Assembly (NCBI GenBank): GCA_021770825.1 | Contig: JAETQD010000003.1 | Location: 124,001 to 188,000 of the forward strand | Length of the DNA: 64,000 bases | Direction of reading: 5' to 3' | Source: Clostridium sp. | GTDB lineage: Bacteria > Bacillota > Clostridia > Lachnospirales > Lachnospiraceae | In this document: one piece after another, positions 23,715 through 31,586 of the stretch | How positions within the stretch are numbered: position 1 is the first letter of the stretch | Layout: each line of letters begins with the position of its first letter | The notes under the pieces: generated by a model | Databases searched by the model: none | What the model saw: the letters and a program-made list of their open reading frames with translations, nothing else | Told to the model about the DNA's origin: nothing | Translations under genes and position numbers: made by a program

Positions 23715-25262
23715 TTATTTTACATAGGAAGCCGCAATGCGGTCAATGGCCTCGGCGTCTTTTGCATTCCACTCTGCAAAGGTCATACCACTTTCTGCCA
23801 CAGTCTTTCCGAGCTCCACCAGGAAGGACGGAATTTCTGTTTCCAGGATGGTTCCCAGCTCGCGTCCCATGGTTTCTTTGCCCTGGAGACTCTGGCCGTT
23901 CACATAGAGTACGAATGCGGAGTTGGGCTTTTTGTCAACCATCTTCACGCCGCCGCGGAAGCCGATGGCTCCGGTCTGGTGGGTACCGCAGGAGGACGGG
24001 CAGCCGGAAATGTGAATCTGCGGAAGAGCACCATCGGGAAGATCTGCGTTTCTCACGGCCTTAATGCAGGAAGCCAGGAGAGCCTGAGAGTCGCGGACAC
24101 CAACCTGACAGATGCTGGCGCCGATACAGCTTACGGAAGTCTCAAATAAGCTTGCGGCACCATCGGAGGTTGCCTCCAAAACTTTCTTTGCCTCATCGCC
24201 TGTGAGATTTATGATGTAGGCGGTCTCATCGGGAGCCAGGCGCATCTCCACGCCGTCCATGGTCTGTAAAAGATCGCTCAGGGCACAGAAGGTCCTGGCA
24301 GAGGGCTGTCCCCCGAGGGGATGCCAGGTAACGGTATAAAGGCCGTCCTGCTTCTGTTCCATGACGCGTTTACCGGCAGCAAAGGAGCCGTCTCCCTTTT
24401 TCCCGCAGGGGGATGCAGATACGGAAAGGTCCAGATTTTCTCCGGATTCCAGTACTTCATTTAATTTTTCATTAAATGCCTTAGCATAGTTTTCGGCGCC
24501 GCCCAAAGCGTCCTGCATATAGCGGGTACGGGCCTTTCCGCGGTTTTCATAGTTTCCATAGGCGCGGAAGGTGAGCCACATGGCTTTTACATAGTAAAGA
24601 ATCTTTTCCGGCGCAACGGCTTCGGCCACCTTTACACCGAACTTCGGGTTGTTTCCAAGGCCTCCGGCGCTGTAAACGTCAAAGGTTCCGTCCTCTCTGG
24701 CAGCAAATCCCAGATCACGGTAGGTAGCATGGGGAACATTGGCCGGGGAGTTGGAGAAGCATACTTTTAATTTTCTCGGCATTTTTTCTGCCTTGATGAA
24801 GTTCATCAGGTAGTCTGCCGCTGCCTCCGCATAGGGCAGCACATCGAAATATTCTCCCTGCTCCACACCGGTTAAAGGAGAGCACATCACGTTTCTCGGG
24901 AAGTCTCCGCCGCCGCCCATGGTGACGATTCCGCAGTCCAGAGCTTTTTCCATAATATCAAATACAGTTTCTTTGGTAAGGTCATGGAGCTGAATGGTCT
25001 GGCAGGTGGTGAAATGAATGCGGCTAATTTCATGCTCACGGATGGACTTTGCTGTGAAAGCCATTTTTTCCTTTGTCACACGTCCGGCTGTCATTCTGAG
25101 TCGCAGCATGCTGGCTTTTCCGCCTTTCTGGGCATAGCTGCCGTAAAGGCCGGAAAATCCCTTGTAGGCCATCTTGTCCAGTTCTCCGGCATAGAAGGCC
25201 TCTGTCTTGTCTTTAAATTCCTGAAGATCCTGTTTCCATGTCTGGCAATCAATGGTTTTCAT
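23715..25262 (-). CDS. Ferredoxin-type nitrite/sulfite reductase
   Basis: This 515-residue protein belongs to the sirohaem nitrite/sulfite reductase family, catalysing six-electron reduction of nitrite or sulfite. The sirohaem/[4Fe-4S] ligands are visible as SCIGASICQVG and GCPSSCGTHQ (Cys-x5-Cys...Cys-x3-Cys). The two ferrodoxin-like repeats are present (HFTTCQTIQLHDL and the VTWHPLGGQPSARTF region). AAAGGGG precedes the ATG. It stands alone here, with no siroheme synthesis or transport gene beside it, so nitrite and sulfite cannot be told apart from context. Confidence 0.88.
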   Translation of the reverse strand: MKTIDCQTWKQDLQEFKDKTEAFYAGELDKMAYKGFSGLYGSYAQKGGKASMLRLRMTAGRVTKEKMAFTAKSIREHEISRIHFTTCQTIQLHDLTKETVFDIMEKALDCGIVTMGGGGDFPRNVMCSPLTGVEQGEYFDVLPYAEAAADYLMNFIKAEKMPRKLKVCFSNSPANVPHATYRDLGFAAREDGTFDVYSAGGLGNNPKFGVKVAEAVAPEKILYYVKAMWLTFRAYGNYENRGKARTRYMQDALGGAENYAKAFNEKLNEVLESGENLDLSVSASPCGKKGDGSFAAGKRVMEQKQDGLYTVTWHPLGGQPSARTFCALSDLLQTMDGVEMRLAPDETAYIINLTGDEAKKVLEATSDGAASLFETSVSCIGASICQVGVRDSQALLASCIKAVRNADLPDGALPQIHISGCPSSCGTHQTGAIGFRGGVKMVDKKPNSAFVLYVNGQSLQGKETMGRELGTILETEIPSFLVELGKTVAESGMTFAEWNAKDAEAIDRIAASYVK

Positions 25263-25362
25263 ATTTTTTACCCCTTTAAAATTGATATCTTATTGTAACA
25301 CAATGCTTTTTTGCAGGCAACTGGTTTTATAGGGAAAAAACAGACAGGCCTTAAAAAGGGAA

Positions 25363-25391
25363 AACCGCTGGGGAGGGGGCCCGCAGCGGTT
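25363..25391 (-). terminator. Terminator of the binding-protein gene
   Basis: AACCGCTG (25363-25370) pairs with CAGCGGTT (25384-25391); on the minus strand TTTTCCCTTTTT follows. It lies 20 bp past the stop of the lipoprotein gene. Confidence 0.7.
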
Positions 25392-25410
25392 GCAAATGAG
25401 AGAATTAGGA

Positions 25411-26349
25411 TTATTCAATTCCTAAGGTTTTGGCGTATTCTTTGTACTCCTCGTACCATTGGTTGTACAGATCCTGTTCGATGATATCATCGATAATTTC
25501 GTTGATCCGGTCCGTCAGCTCATCTTCTCCCTTGGGGATTCCGATTCTGGTGCCCTGGGTGTCCTCATCCACGGTGAAGTAAAAACCGGGAAGAATCATA
25601 AGGCCGCTGTTGGGATTGGAGTCCAAGTAAAGCTGGGCCATTTTGAGGGCGGCTGCCATAGCATCGGCTCTTCCTGTCTGGACCATGAGGAATGCATCGT
25701 TGGTGGAAGAAACCAGGTTGAGCTTTTTGTAAGCCGGAATCTGTTCTCTTACGAACATTTCCTGAAGGGAGCCGTTCTGGGCGGCAATGGTAAGTTCTGC
25801 CAGATCTTCAATGGACTTGATCTTTTCCGCATCCTCTTTTCGGATCAGGATTCCATATGCCTTCTGGGGATCCTCGCTGCCGTAATAATAGCCCTTGGAA
25901 AGGTTCATGGTTTCGGCACGGGCCGGAGTATAGGCAAGAGCGGAAATAGCCATATCGTATTTTTTTGCGGTGATGCTGCCCAGCACGCTGGTGAAATCCA
26001 TGGGCTTTAACCTGAGCTCCACGCCGAGCTCTTTGGCAATGTATTTTGCAAGCTCAATGTCGGAGCCCACATACTGGTCATCCCCTGTTTTATTTGGATC
26101 AATGAACTCATTGGGTGCAAAGGACGGCTCCGTTGCCACTTCGATGTATCCGCGTTTTAAGATATCTTCCAGTCGGTTGGAGGAATGGTCTTCTTCACCG
26201 GCGGTTGTTGTCATAGCTTCTGTTGTTTCTACTGCTGTTGTATCTGTCTCAGCATGAGTAGAAGCCTCGGCAACGGTGCAGGCTGTCAAAGCGGCCATGG
26301 AAAGTGTGAGAGTAGCGGCGAGTGTGATGAGTAAATTTGTTTTTCTCAT
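25411..26349 (-). CDS. Amino-acid ABC transporter substrate-binding lipoprotein
   Basis: This 312-residue protein has a lipoprotein signal with lipobox LTAC (Cys24), a Thr/Glu-rich linker and a family-3 solute-binding domain: RGYIEVATEPSFAPNEF, VGSDIELAKYIAKELG, LGSITAKKYDMAISALAYTPAR and GTRIGIPKGEDELTDRINEII. It would bind a polar amino acid outside the membrane. No permease or ATPase gene is adjacent, so it either pairs with a transporter elsewhere or is an orphan sensor-type protein. Confidence 0.88.
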   Translation of the reverse strand: MRKTNLLITLAATLTLSMAALTACTVAEASTHAETDTTAVETTEAMTTTAGEEDHSSNRLEDILKRGYIEVATEPSFAPNEFIDPNKTGDDQYVGSDIELAKYIAKELGVELRLKPMDFTSVLGSITAKKYDMAISALAYTPARAETMNLSKGYYYGSEDPQKAYGILIRKEDAEKIKSIEDLAELTIAAQNGSLQEMFVREQIPAYKKLNLVSSTNDAFLMVQTGRADAMAAALKMAQLYLDSNPNSGLMILPGFYFTVDEDTQGTRIGIPKGEDELTDRINEIIDDIIEQDLYNQWYEEYKEYAKTLGIE

Positions 26350-26392
26350 GGGAATTCCTCCTTCTTTTCGTATTTTTTGATATTTTCTCGAA

Positions 26393-26420
26393 TTAGCAAT
26401 TTATCATGGTAAATTGCTAA
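26393..26420. promoter_or_regulatory. Perfect 11-bp inverted repeat upstream of binding protein
   Basis: TTAGCAATTTA (26393-26403), six bases, then TAAATTGCTAA (26410-26420). It is AT-rich and has no T-run, and lies 44 bp before the start of the binding-protein gene, so an operator is more likely than a terminator. Confidence 0.5.
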
Positions 26421-26476
26421 CATGGTGAAAAGTATAGTCGAAGAATATGTATCTGTCAAGTACTTTTTTAAAAAAA

Positions 26477-26923
26477 TTATTTTTGTTTTTCTGCTTTGGC
26501 CAATGCTGTTTTGATGGCGTTCATCAAAGCCGTGGAGGTATACTGGGAGCCTGCCGGGTATTCAATGCCTTCCAGAGACTGTTTTTCCACGATCTGCGCG
26601 GCCAGGGAATCCATGGAGGGCTGCATCAGGGGGAACATGGTGGTGACCGAATCACTTAAGGGCACCAGGGCAATGGAATTGATGCGGTCCGCACTGACGG
26701 CCACTTCCACATTGACATTATGACTCCCCAGTACAATGGAGGCGGAGTAGAGCCCAGGGGCGAAGGTGGCTGTTGTCTGTTCCTCAGCCGGAGCGGATGC
26801 TTTGTTCTTTGGCCGGAACATGAAGAGGAACAGCATAATTAAGAGGATGGCAAGGCCGATGAAAATGGCAGTGTAGATAATTTCCTTCATTCGCAGGACA
26901 ACGATTCTGGTTTTTGAACTCAT
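26477..26923 (-). CDS. Membrane-anchored protein with possible FMN-binding-like domain
   Basis: This 148-residue protein has one transmembrane helix (residues about 14-35), a short basic and Ala/Pro linker, and an extracytoplasmic domain of about 90 residues. The domain pattern (GLYSASIVLG...VEVAVSADRINSIALVPLSD and GSQYTSTALMNAIKTAL near the C-terminus) resembles FMN_bind domains, whose SGATxT motif takes a covalent flavin; here the equivalent would be SQYTST. That match is loose. AAAGGA precedes the ATG. It is upstream of the binding-protein gene on the same strand. Confidence 0.5.
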   Translation of the reverse strand: MSSKTRIVVLRMKEIIYTAIFIGLAILLIMLFLFMFRPKNKASAPAEEQTTATFAPGLYSASIVLGSHNVNVEVAVSADRINSIALVPLSDSVTTMFPLMQPSMDSLAAQIVEKQSLEGIEYPAGSQYTSTALMNAIKTALAKAEKQK

Positions 26924-27041
26924 GGTTTCGTCCTTTTGGAATCAATTTGATACAGTTTATGTGGGAAAACGGCCGGATATTCCCGGGCGAAAAATGCCGT
27001 GCAGGGATGGATGAGATGTGTTATAATTTGAGCAAATACGC

Positions 27042-27647
27042 ATGAGAAAAAGGGGAAGGATGGAAAAGAGTATGAAAAGCTTTGGGGTGAACAAAACGAC
27101 GGATTACAGGAAAATAAAAAAGAATGCAGCGGTTTTCATGGGAGTGGGGATTGCTGTCCTGATTTTGGGGGCGGCGTTTCTTCTTGTGGCAGGCGCCCTG
27201 CTTCTGGATGCCGGGGTGAAGGCGAAGGAGAGCCGGGAAAAGGAAGCGGTCTTTGACCCGTTTCAACAGACAGGCCTGGAGGCTTCCTATCAGACCATGG
27301 ACATTGTGGGTCTTTCCTATGACTTTGCAGAGGATTTTAAGGGAACCTACCATTATTATCTGGCCTTTACGGACGATCTGGAAATCCGGGTGGTAAAAAT
27401 GAAGGGGGAGTTTCCGGAGGAGATGGAACCCCTGGTGAGCTATCTGCTTTACGGCGGTGATGAACCGGAGCCTGTGACGGTACGGGGAACAGCCGCAGTT
27501 ATGGAGGACGATATTAAGGAATATGCCCTGGGTGCCTTAAATATCATCGGCGGCGAGGGCTTCCTGGATGAGCAGGGCTTTGACCAGTATGTGGGCTATT
27601 GTTACCTGGACCTTACGAAAAAGCCCGCAGGATACGGAGACCGATGA
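27042..27647 (+). CDS. DUF6709-type membrane protein (possible N-terminal part of a split gene)
   Basis: This protein of up to 201 residues has one strong transmembrane helix (VFMGVGIAVLILGAAFLLVAGALLL) and a DUF6709-like domain (DIVGLSYDFAEDFKGTYHYYLAFTDD...LEIRVVKMKGEFP...YVGYCYLDLTKKPAGY). The start is uncertain: the ATGs at 27042, 27060 and 27072 are all possible, and only the last has a usable GGGGAAGGA upstream. It ends within the 5' part of the next open frame, and the two may once have been a single gene. Confidence 0.5.
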   Translation: MRKRGRMEKSMKSFGVNKTTDYRKIKKNAAVFMGVGIAVLILGAAFLLVAGALLLDAGVKAKESREKEAVFDPFQQTGLEASYQTMDIVGLSYDFAEDFKGTYHYYLAFTDDLEIRVVKMKGEFPEEMEPLVSYLLYGGDEPEPVTVRGTAAVMEDDIKEYALGALNIIGGEGFLDEQGFDQYVGYCYLDLTKKPAGYGDR

Positions 27648-28149
27648 AACCGTGACCTTAAAGCCCGCCGAAGACAACGGGTGGAAAGACGCGGCGGAAA
27701 AAGAAGAGACAGGTAAGAAAGGAAATATGGCCCTTGGCATTCTTGGCGCCATCGGCGGTTCCCTCATCGGCGTTGTGCTGTGGATTCTTATTGGCCTTGC
27801 CAATTTTATTGCAGGAATCGCAGGCTTTGTGATGCTTAAATTTGCCTTAAAGGGCTATCAGAAGGGCGCCAAAAATCTGGACAAACGGGGAGCTTTGATC
27901 TGCCTTGGCATTGCGGCCGTGATGATTCCGGCAGCCAACGCCCTGGAATGTTTCATTCTCCTGTGTCAGGCATTCTTTGAGTACGAAGCCAGCATGGACA
28001 CGGTGCGCTATGTGGCGGTGAATTTCACGGGGCTCATGTCGGACTGCGAGCTGTGGCCGGTGTTTTTTAAGGATTTGATCATCGGATACGGTCTTTCCAT
28101 CTGGTCCAGCTATAAACTGATCATTGCGATTTTAACCTATGAGGAATAA
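27568..28149 (+). CDS. Membrane protein, possibly downstream part of the same split gene
   Basis: This frame encodes three or four hydrophobic helices (LGILGAIGGSLIGVVLWILIGLANF, FVMLKFALKG, LICLGIAAVMIPAANALECFI and a final LIIAILTY). No good ribosome site fits the first ATG at 27568; the ATG at 27727 has AAGAAAGGA close by and is the likelier start if the gene is independent. Between 27650 and 27726 the frame reads as a hydrophilic linker (ETDETVTLKPAEDNG), which suggests a real coding stretch joined to the upstream DUF6709 frame before a +1 shift. The function is unknown. Confidence 0.45.
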   Translation: MSRALTSMWAIVTWTLRKSPQDTETDETVTLKPAEDNGWKDAAEKEETGKKGNMALGILGAIGGSLIGVVLWILIGLANFIAGIAGFVMLKFALKGYQKGAKNLDKRGALICLGIAAVMIPAANALECFILLCQAFFEYEASMDTVRYVAVNFTGLMSDCELWPVFFKDLIIGYGLSIWSSYKLIIAILTYEE

Positions 28150-28175
28150 GTGTCAGGTAAAAGGAGGAGAGAGTC

Positions 28176-31100
28176 ATGGGGCTTTCCCTGGTGACCGGAG
28201 GCTCTGGCTCCGGAAAAACAGAATTTATATATAGAAAGATCATTGACTGGTCCATGAAGGACGAAAAGCGGCAGTTCTTTGTGATCGTGCCGGAGCAGAG
28301 CACCATGCAGGCCCAGAAGGACATTGTTAGGCTCCATCCCCGCCACGGCACCATGAACATCGACATCGTAAGCTTTGAACGTCTGGCATACCGGATTTTT
28401 TCGGAGCTTTCCCTGCCCCAGCCGGAGATTCTGGACGACACGGGAAAAACCATGGTCCTCAGAAAGCTGGCCGGAGAAAAGAAAAACGAGCTGCTTTTAT
28501 TCTCCTCCCATTTAAGCCAGGCGGGTTTCATTGACGAGGTGAAATCCATGCTGTCGGAGTTCTACCAGTACGGCGTTACGCCGGACGGCTTAAAGGAGCA
28601 GATGGAAACGGGCGCCATGAGCCAGGTATTAAAAAGAAAGTTAGAGGACATGAGCATTCTCTACCGGGCGTTCCAGAGCTTCACAAAGGAGCGGTATATC
28701 ACCATGGAAGAGCTTCTGGACGTGCTGTGCGGGTCTGTGGAGCGTTCGGCGCTTTTAAAAGACAGCGTTCTGGTTTTGGACGGGTACACAGGCTTTACCC
28801 CCATCCAGTACCGGCTTGTGGGTCTGCTTCTTAAGATGTGTAAGGAAATGTATGTGACGGTGACGGCCATGGACGGCGTGGACCTTTCCGGTCCCGGTTC
28901 GGAAGCCGATCTCTTTGACATGAGCCGGAAAATGGCAGGAAAGCTAAAGGCCCTGGCGGAGAAAGAGGGAGTTCCTGTTTCCGACGGCATCTCCTTAAAT
29001 GCCAGTCCGTCGCCGCGGTTTTTAAAGAATCCTGCCCTGGATTACTTGGAGAGGACTGTGTTCCGCTACCCCTATACGCCGTACCGGAAACCTGCCGATG
29101 GAATCCGGTTTATCCAGGCGGAAAATCCCGCCGATGAGGTGGAGTTTGTGGTGAATCAGATTCAGACTCTGGTTCAGACGGAAGGGTACCGCTACCGGGA
29201 CATCGCCCTGGTCTGCGGAGACTTACCGGGGTATGCCAGGGAGATCACCCACCAGTTCGAGGAAAATAAAATTCCGCTGTTTCTGGACGAAAAAAGAGAT
29301 GTGTCGGGGAATCCCTTAATCCGGTTAATCAAGGGATGTCTGGAAATTATAAAATCAGGCTTTGACTACGAAAGTATGTTTCAGTATCTAAGGACCGGGC
29401 TGGTGACGGAGGAGAGGGAAAAAACAGACCGTCTGGAAACCTATGTGCGGTCCATGGGAATCCGGGGATTTAAAAATTGGGATAAAACCTGGGAGCGGAC
29501 CTTCGAGGGCGGAGGCAGAATCAATCTTTTGGAATTGAATCAGTTCCGGGAGGAGATTCTGGCTCCCTTAAAGGAATGGAAAGAGAAGGCCGGAGACCGC
29601 GGCACTTCCATCGGGGACATGACAAAGGCCCTCACAGACCTCCTCACCACGTTGGAGGCCGAGCGGAAGCTGGAGGAAAAAAGCCAGTGGTTTGCCGAAA
29701 GGGGAATGGAAAAGGAGGCCAGGGAATATAAGGAAATTTATGGCCTGGTTATGGAGTTATTTGAGCGGCTTTACGAGCTTTTGGGGGAGGAGACCGTTTC
29801 CAAGCGGGAGTATCTGGACATTTTAAACGCAGGTTTTGAAGAGCTTAAGGTGGGAATGATTCCCGCCGGGGCAGACCGGGTGGTGGCCGGAGATTTGAAG
29901 CGTACCAGGCTTTCCGGCATCCGTGCCCTGTTTTTCCTTGGAGTCAATGAGGGCATGGTTCCCGCAGACACGGGAAAGGGCGGAATTTTAACGGACCAGG
30001 AGCGGGAGGCCTTAAAGAAAAACTCCCTGGAGCTGGCTCCCACGGCCCGGGAAGAGGGATTCATGCAGCGGTTTTATCTGTACCTGACCATGACAAAGCC
30101 CTCCGAGCTTTTAACCCTGTCCTGGAGTACCCTGTCTTCGGAGGGAAAGACCATGCGGCCCTCCAGCCTCATCGGAAACTTAAGGAAACGTTTCCCGGAG
30201 ATTCCCGTACGTTTGGCTGCAGAGGAAAAGGACCCGGAAATCCATGTGAATGCAGCGAGAAAAGCGGTGATTGCCTGGCTTCAGGATCCGGAAAACCTGG
30301 AACGGGATCCGCGGTTTGGAGCCCTTTACGGCTGGCTTTCCGGGGAGGGAAACATGGCCGGGGAGATGGAGCAGCTTGCGAGGGCCTGTGTCTATTCCTA
30401 TGAAGAAAAGGGAATCGGAAGAGAGGCGGCCAGAGCTCTTTACGGACAGCTCTTAAACGGCAGCGTCACCAGAATGGAGGGGTATGCTGCCTGTGCCTAC
30501 GCCCATTTTTTAAGCCACGGGCTGGAGCTTAAAAGAAGACGGGAATATGAGCTGGATTTTTCCGACATGGGAAATTTATTCCACCGTTCCATTGATCTGT
30601 TTTTCCATCAGGTAAAGGAGCAGGGAAAGGATTTCAGGGCAATCGGCGATTCCGAGCGAAGGTCCATGGTGAAGACCTGTGTGGAGCAGGTCTCTTTGGA
30701 GTACAGAAATACCATCATGAAAAGCTCTGCCAGAAACAGCTATCTGGAACGGAAGGTGGAACGGATTGCCGACAGGACCATACGGGCTCTGATTCACCAG
30801 ATCAAAAAGGGAGATTTTGAGCCGGAGGGCTTCGAGGTGGATGTGAGCACCAGGATTCCCTTAAAAGGCGGAGAGGCATTGAATCTAAAGGGAAGAATTG
30901 ACCGGATGGACGTGTTTGAGGACCAGGATAAGGTCTATGTGAAGATCATGGACTATAAATCAGGCAGTACCTCTTTTGATCTTTCCCTTTTATACCATGG
31001 TCTGCAGCTTCAGTTGGTGGTGTATATGGACGCGGCCTTAAAACTGGAGCAGAGGCGGCATCCCGGAAAGGAAACGGTTCCGGCAGGAATTTTCTATTAT

Positions 31101-31586
31101 CATATCGAGGACCCGATGATCGACAGACAGGGAGACATGTCGCCGGAGGAGATTGAGGCCGGGATTTTAAAAAAGCTTCGCATGGACGGCCTGGTAAACA
31201 GCAGCCTGGATGTGATTAAGCACATGGACCGGGAAATTGAAAAAGAGTCGGACGTGATTCCCGTGGCCTTAAAGGACGGGCTCATACAGGAGTCCCGGTC
31301 TTCCGTTGCCGGAGGAAAACGGTTTGGTCATCTGACAGATTTTGTAAATGAGAGCTTAAAGACCATGGGAGAGGAAATCATGGAAGGGAAGGTGGCGGTG
31401 AATCCCTACAAGCAGGGAAACAGGACGGCCTGTGATTACTGCCCCTACCACAGTGTCTGCGGCTTTGATTTAAAGACGGCGGGCTTCGGATTCAGGAAAT
31501 TCCGGCCAATGAAGGCGGAGGAAATCTGGAAGGAGATCGAACCGGAGGAGGAAGATGAGAAAGAGGGAGGTGAGGAGCGTGGCTGA
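28176..31586 (+). CDS. addB: AddB subunit of AddAB helicase-nuclease
   Basis: This 1136-residue protein is the AddB partner of AddA, processing double-strand breaks for RecA-dependent repair. The N-terminal Walker A is GGSGSGKTEF (residues 8-17). The C-terminal RecB-type nuclease has DRMDVF...KIMDYKSG. The iron-sulfur cluster cysteines are visible as YAACAYAHFLSHGL and, near the end, CDYCPYHSVCGF. The length is typical. GGAGGAGAG precedes the ATG. Its end overlaps the addA start, indicating coupled translation of the two subunits. Confidence 0.95.
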   Translation: MGLSLVTGGSGSGKTEFIYRKIIDWSMKDEKRQFFVIVPEQSTMQAQKDIVRLHPRHGTMNIDIVSFERLAYRIFSELSLPQPEILDDTGKTMVLRKLAGEKKNELLLFSSHLSQAGFIDEVKSMLSEFYQYGVTPDGLKEQMETGAMSQVLKRKLEDMSILYRAFQSFTKERYITMEELLDVLCGSVERSALLKDSVLVLDGYTGFTPIQYRLVGLLLKMCKEMYVTVTAMDGVDLSGPGSEADLFDMSRKMAGKLKALAEKEGVPVSDGISLNASPSPRFLKNPALDYLERTVFRYPYTPYRKPADGIRFIQAENPADEVEFVVNQIQTLVQTEGYRYRDIALVCGDLPGYAREITHQFEENKIPLFLDEKRDVSGNPLIRLIKGCLEIIKSGFDYESMFQYLRTGLVTEEREKTDRLETYVRSMGIRGFKNWDKTWERTFEGGGRINLLELNQFREEILAPLKEWKEKAGDRGTSIGDMTKALTDLLTTLEAERKLEEKSQWFAERGMEKEAREYKEIYGLVMELFERLYELLGEETVSKREYLDILNAGFEELKVGMIPAGADRVVAGDLKRTRLSGIRALFFLGVNEGMVPADTGKGGILTDQEREALKKNSLELAPTAREEGFMQRFYLYLTMTKPSELLTLSWSTLSSEGKTMRPSSLIGNLRKRFPEIPVRLAAEEKDPEIHVNAARKAVIAWLQDPENLERDPRFGALYGWLSGEGNMAGEMEQLARACVYSYEEKGIGREAARALYGQLLNGSVTRMEGYAACAYAHFLSHGLELKRRREYELDFSDMGNLFHRSIDLFFHQVKEQGKDFRAIGDSERRSMVKTCVEQVSLEYRNTIMKSSARNSYLERKVERIADRTIRALIHQIKKGDFEPEGFEVDVSTRIPLKGGEALNLKGRIDRMDVFEDQDKVYVKIMDYKSGSTSFDLSLLYHGLQLQLVVYMDAALKLEQRRHPGKETVPAGIFYYHIEDPMIDRQGDMSPEEIEAGILKKLRMDGLVNSSLDVIKHMDREIEKESDVIPVALKDGLIQESRSSVAGGKRFGHLTDFVNESLKTMGEEIMEGKVAVNPYKQGNRTACDYCPYHSVCGFDLKTAGFGFRKFRPMKAEEIWKEIEPEEEDEKEGGEERG

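Noticed and set aside
27612-27645. Programmed -1 frameshift at GAAAAAG between the two DUF6709-region frames
   Set aside because: The second frame needs a +1 shift, not -1, so a dnaX-like slip does not join them.
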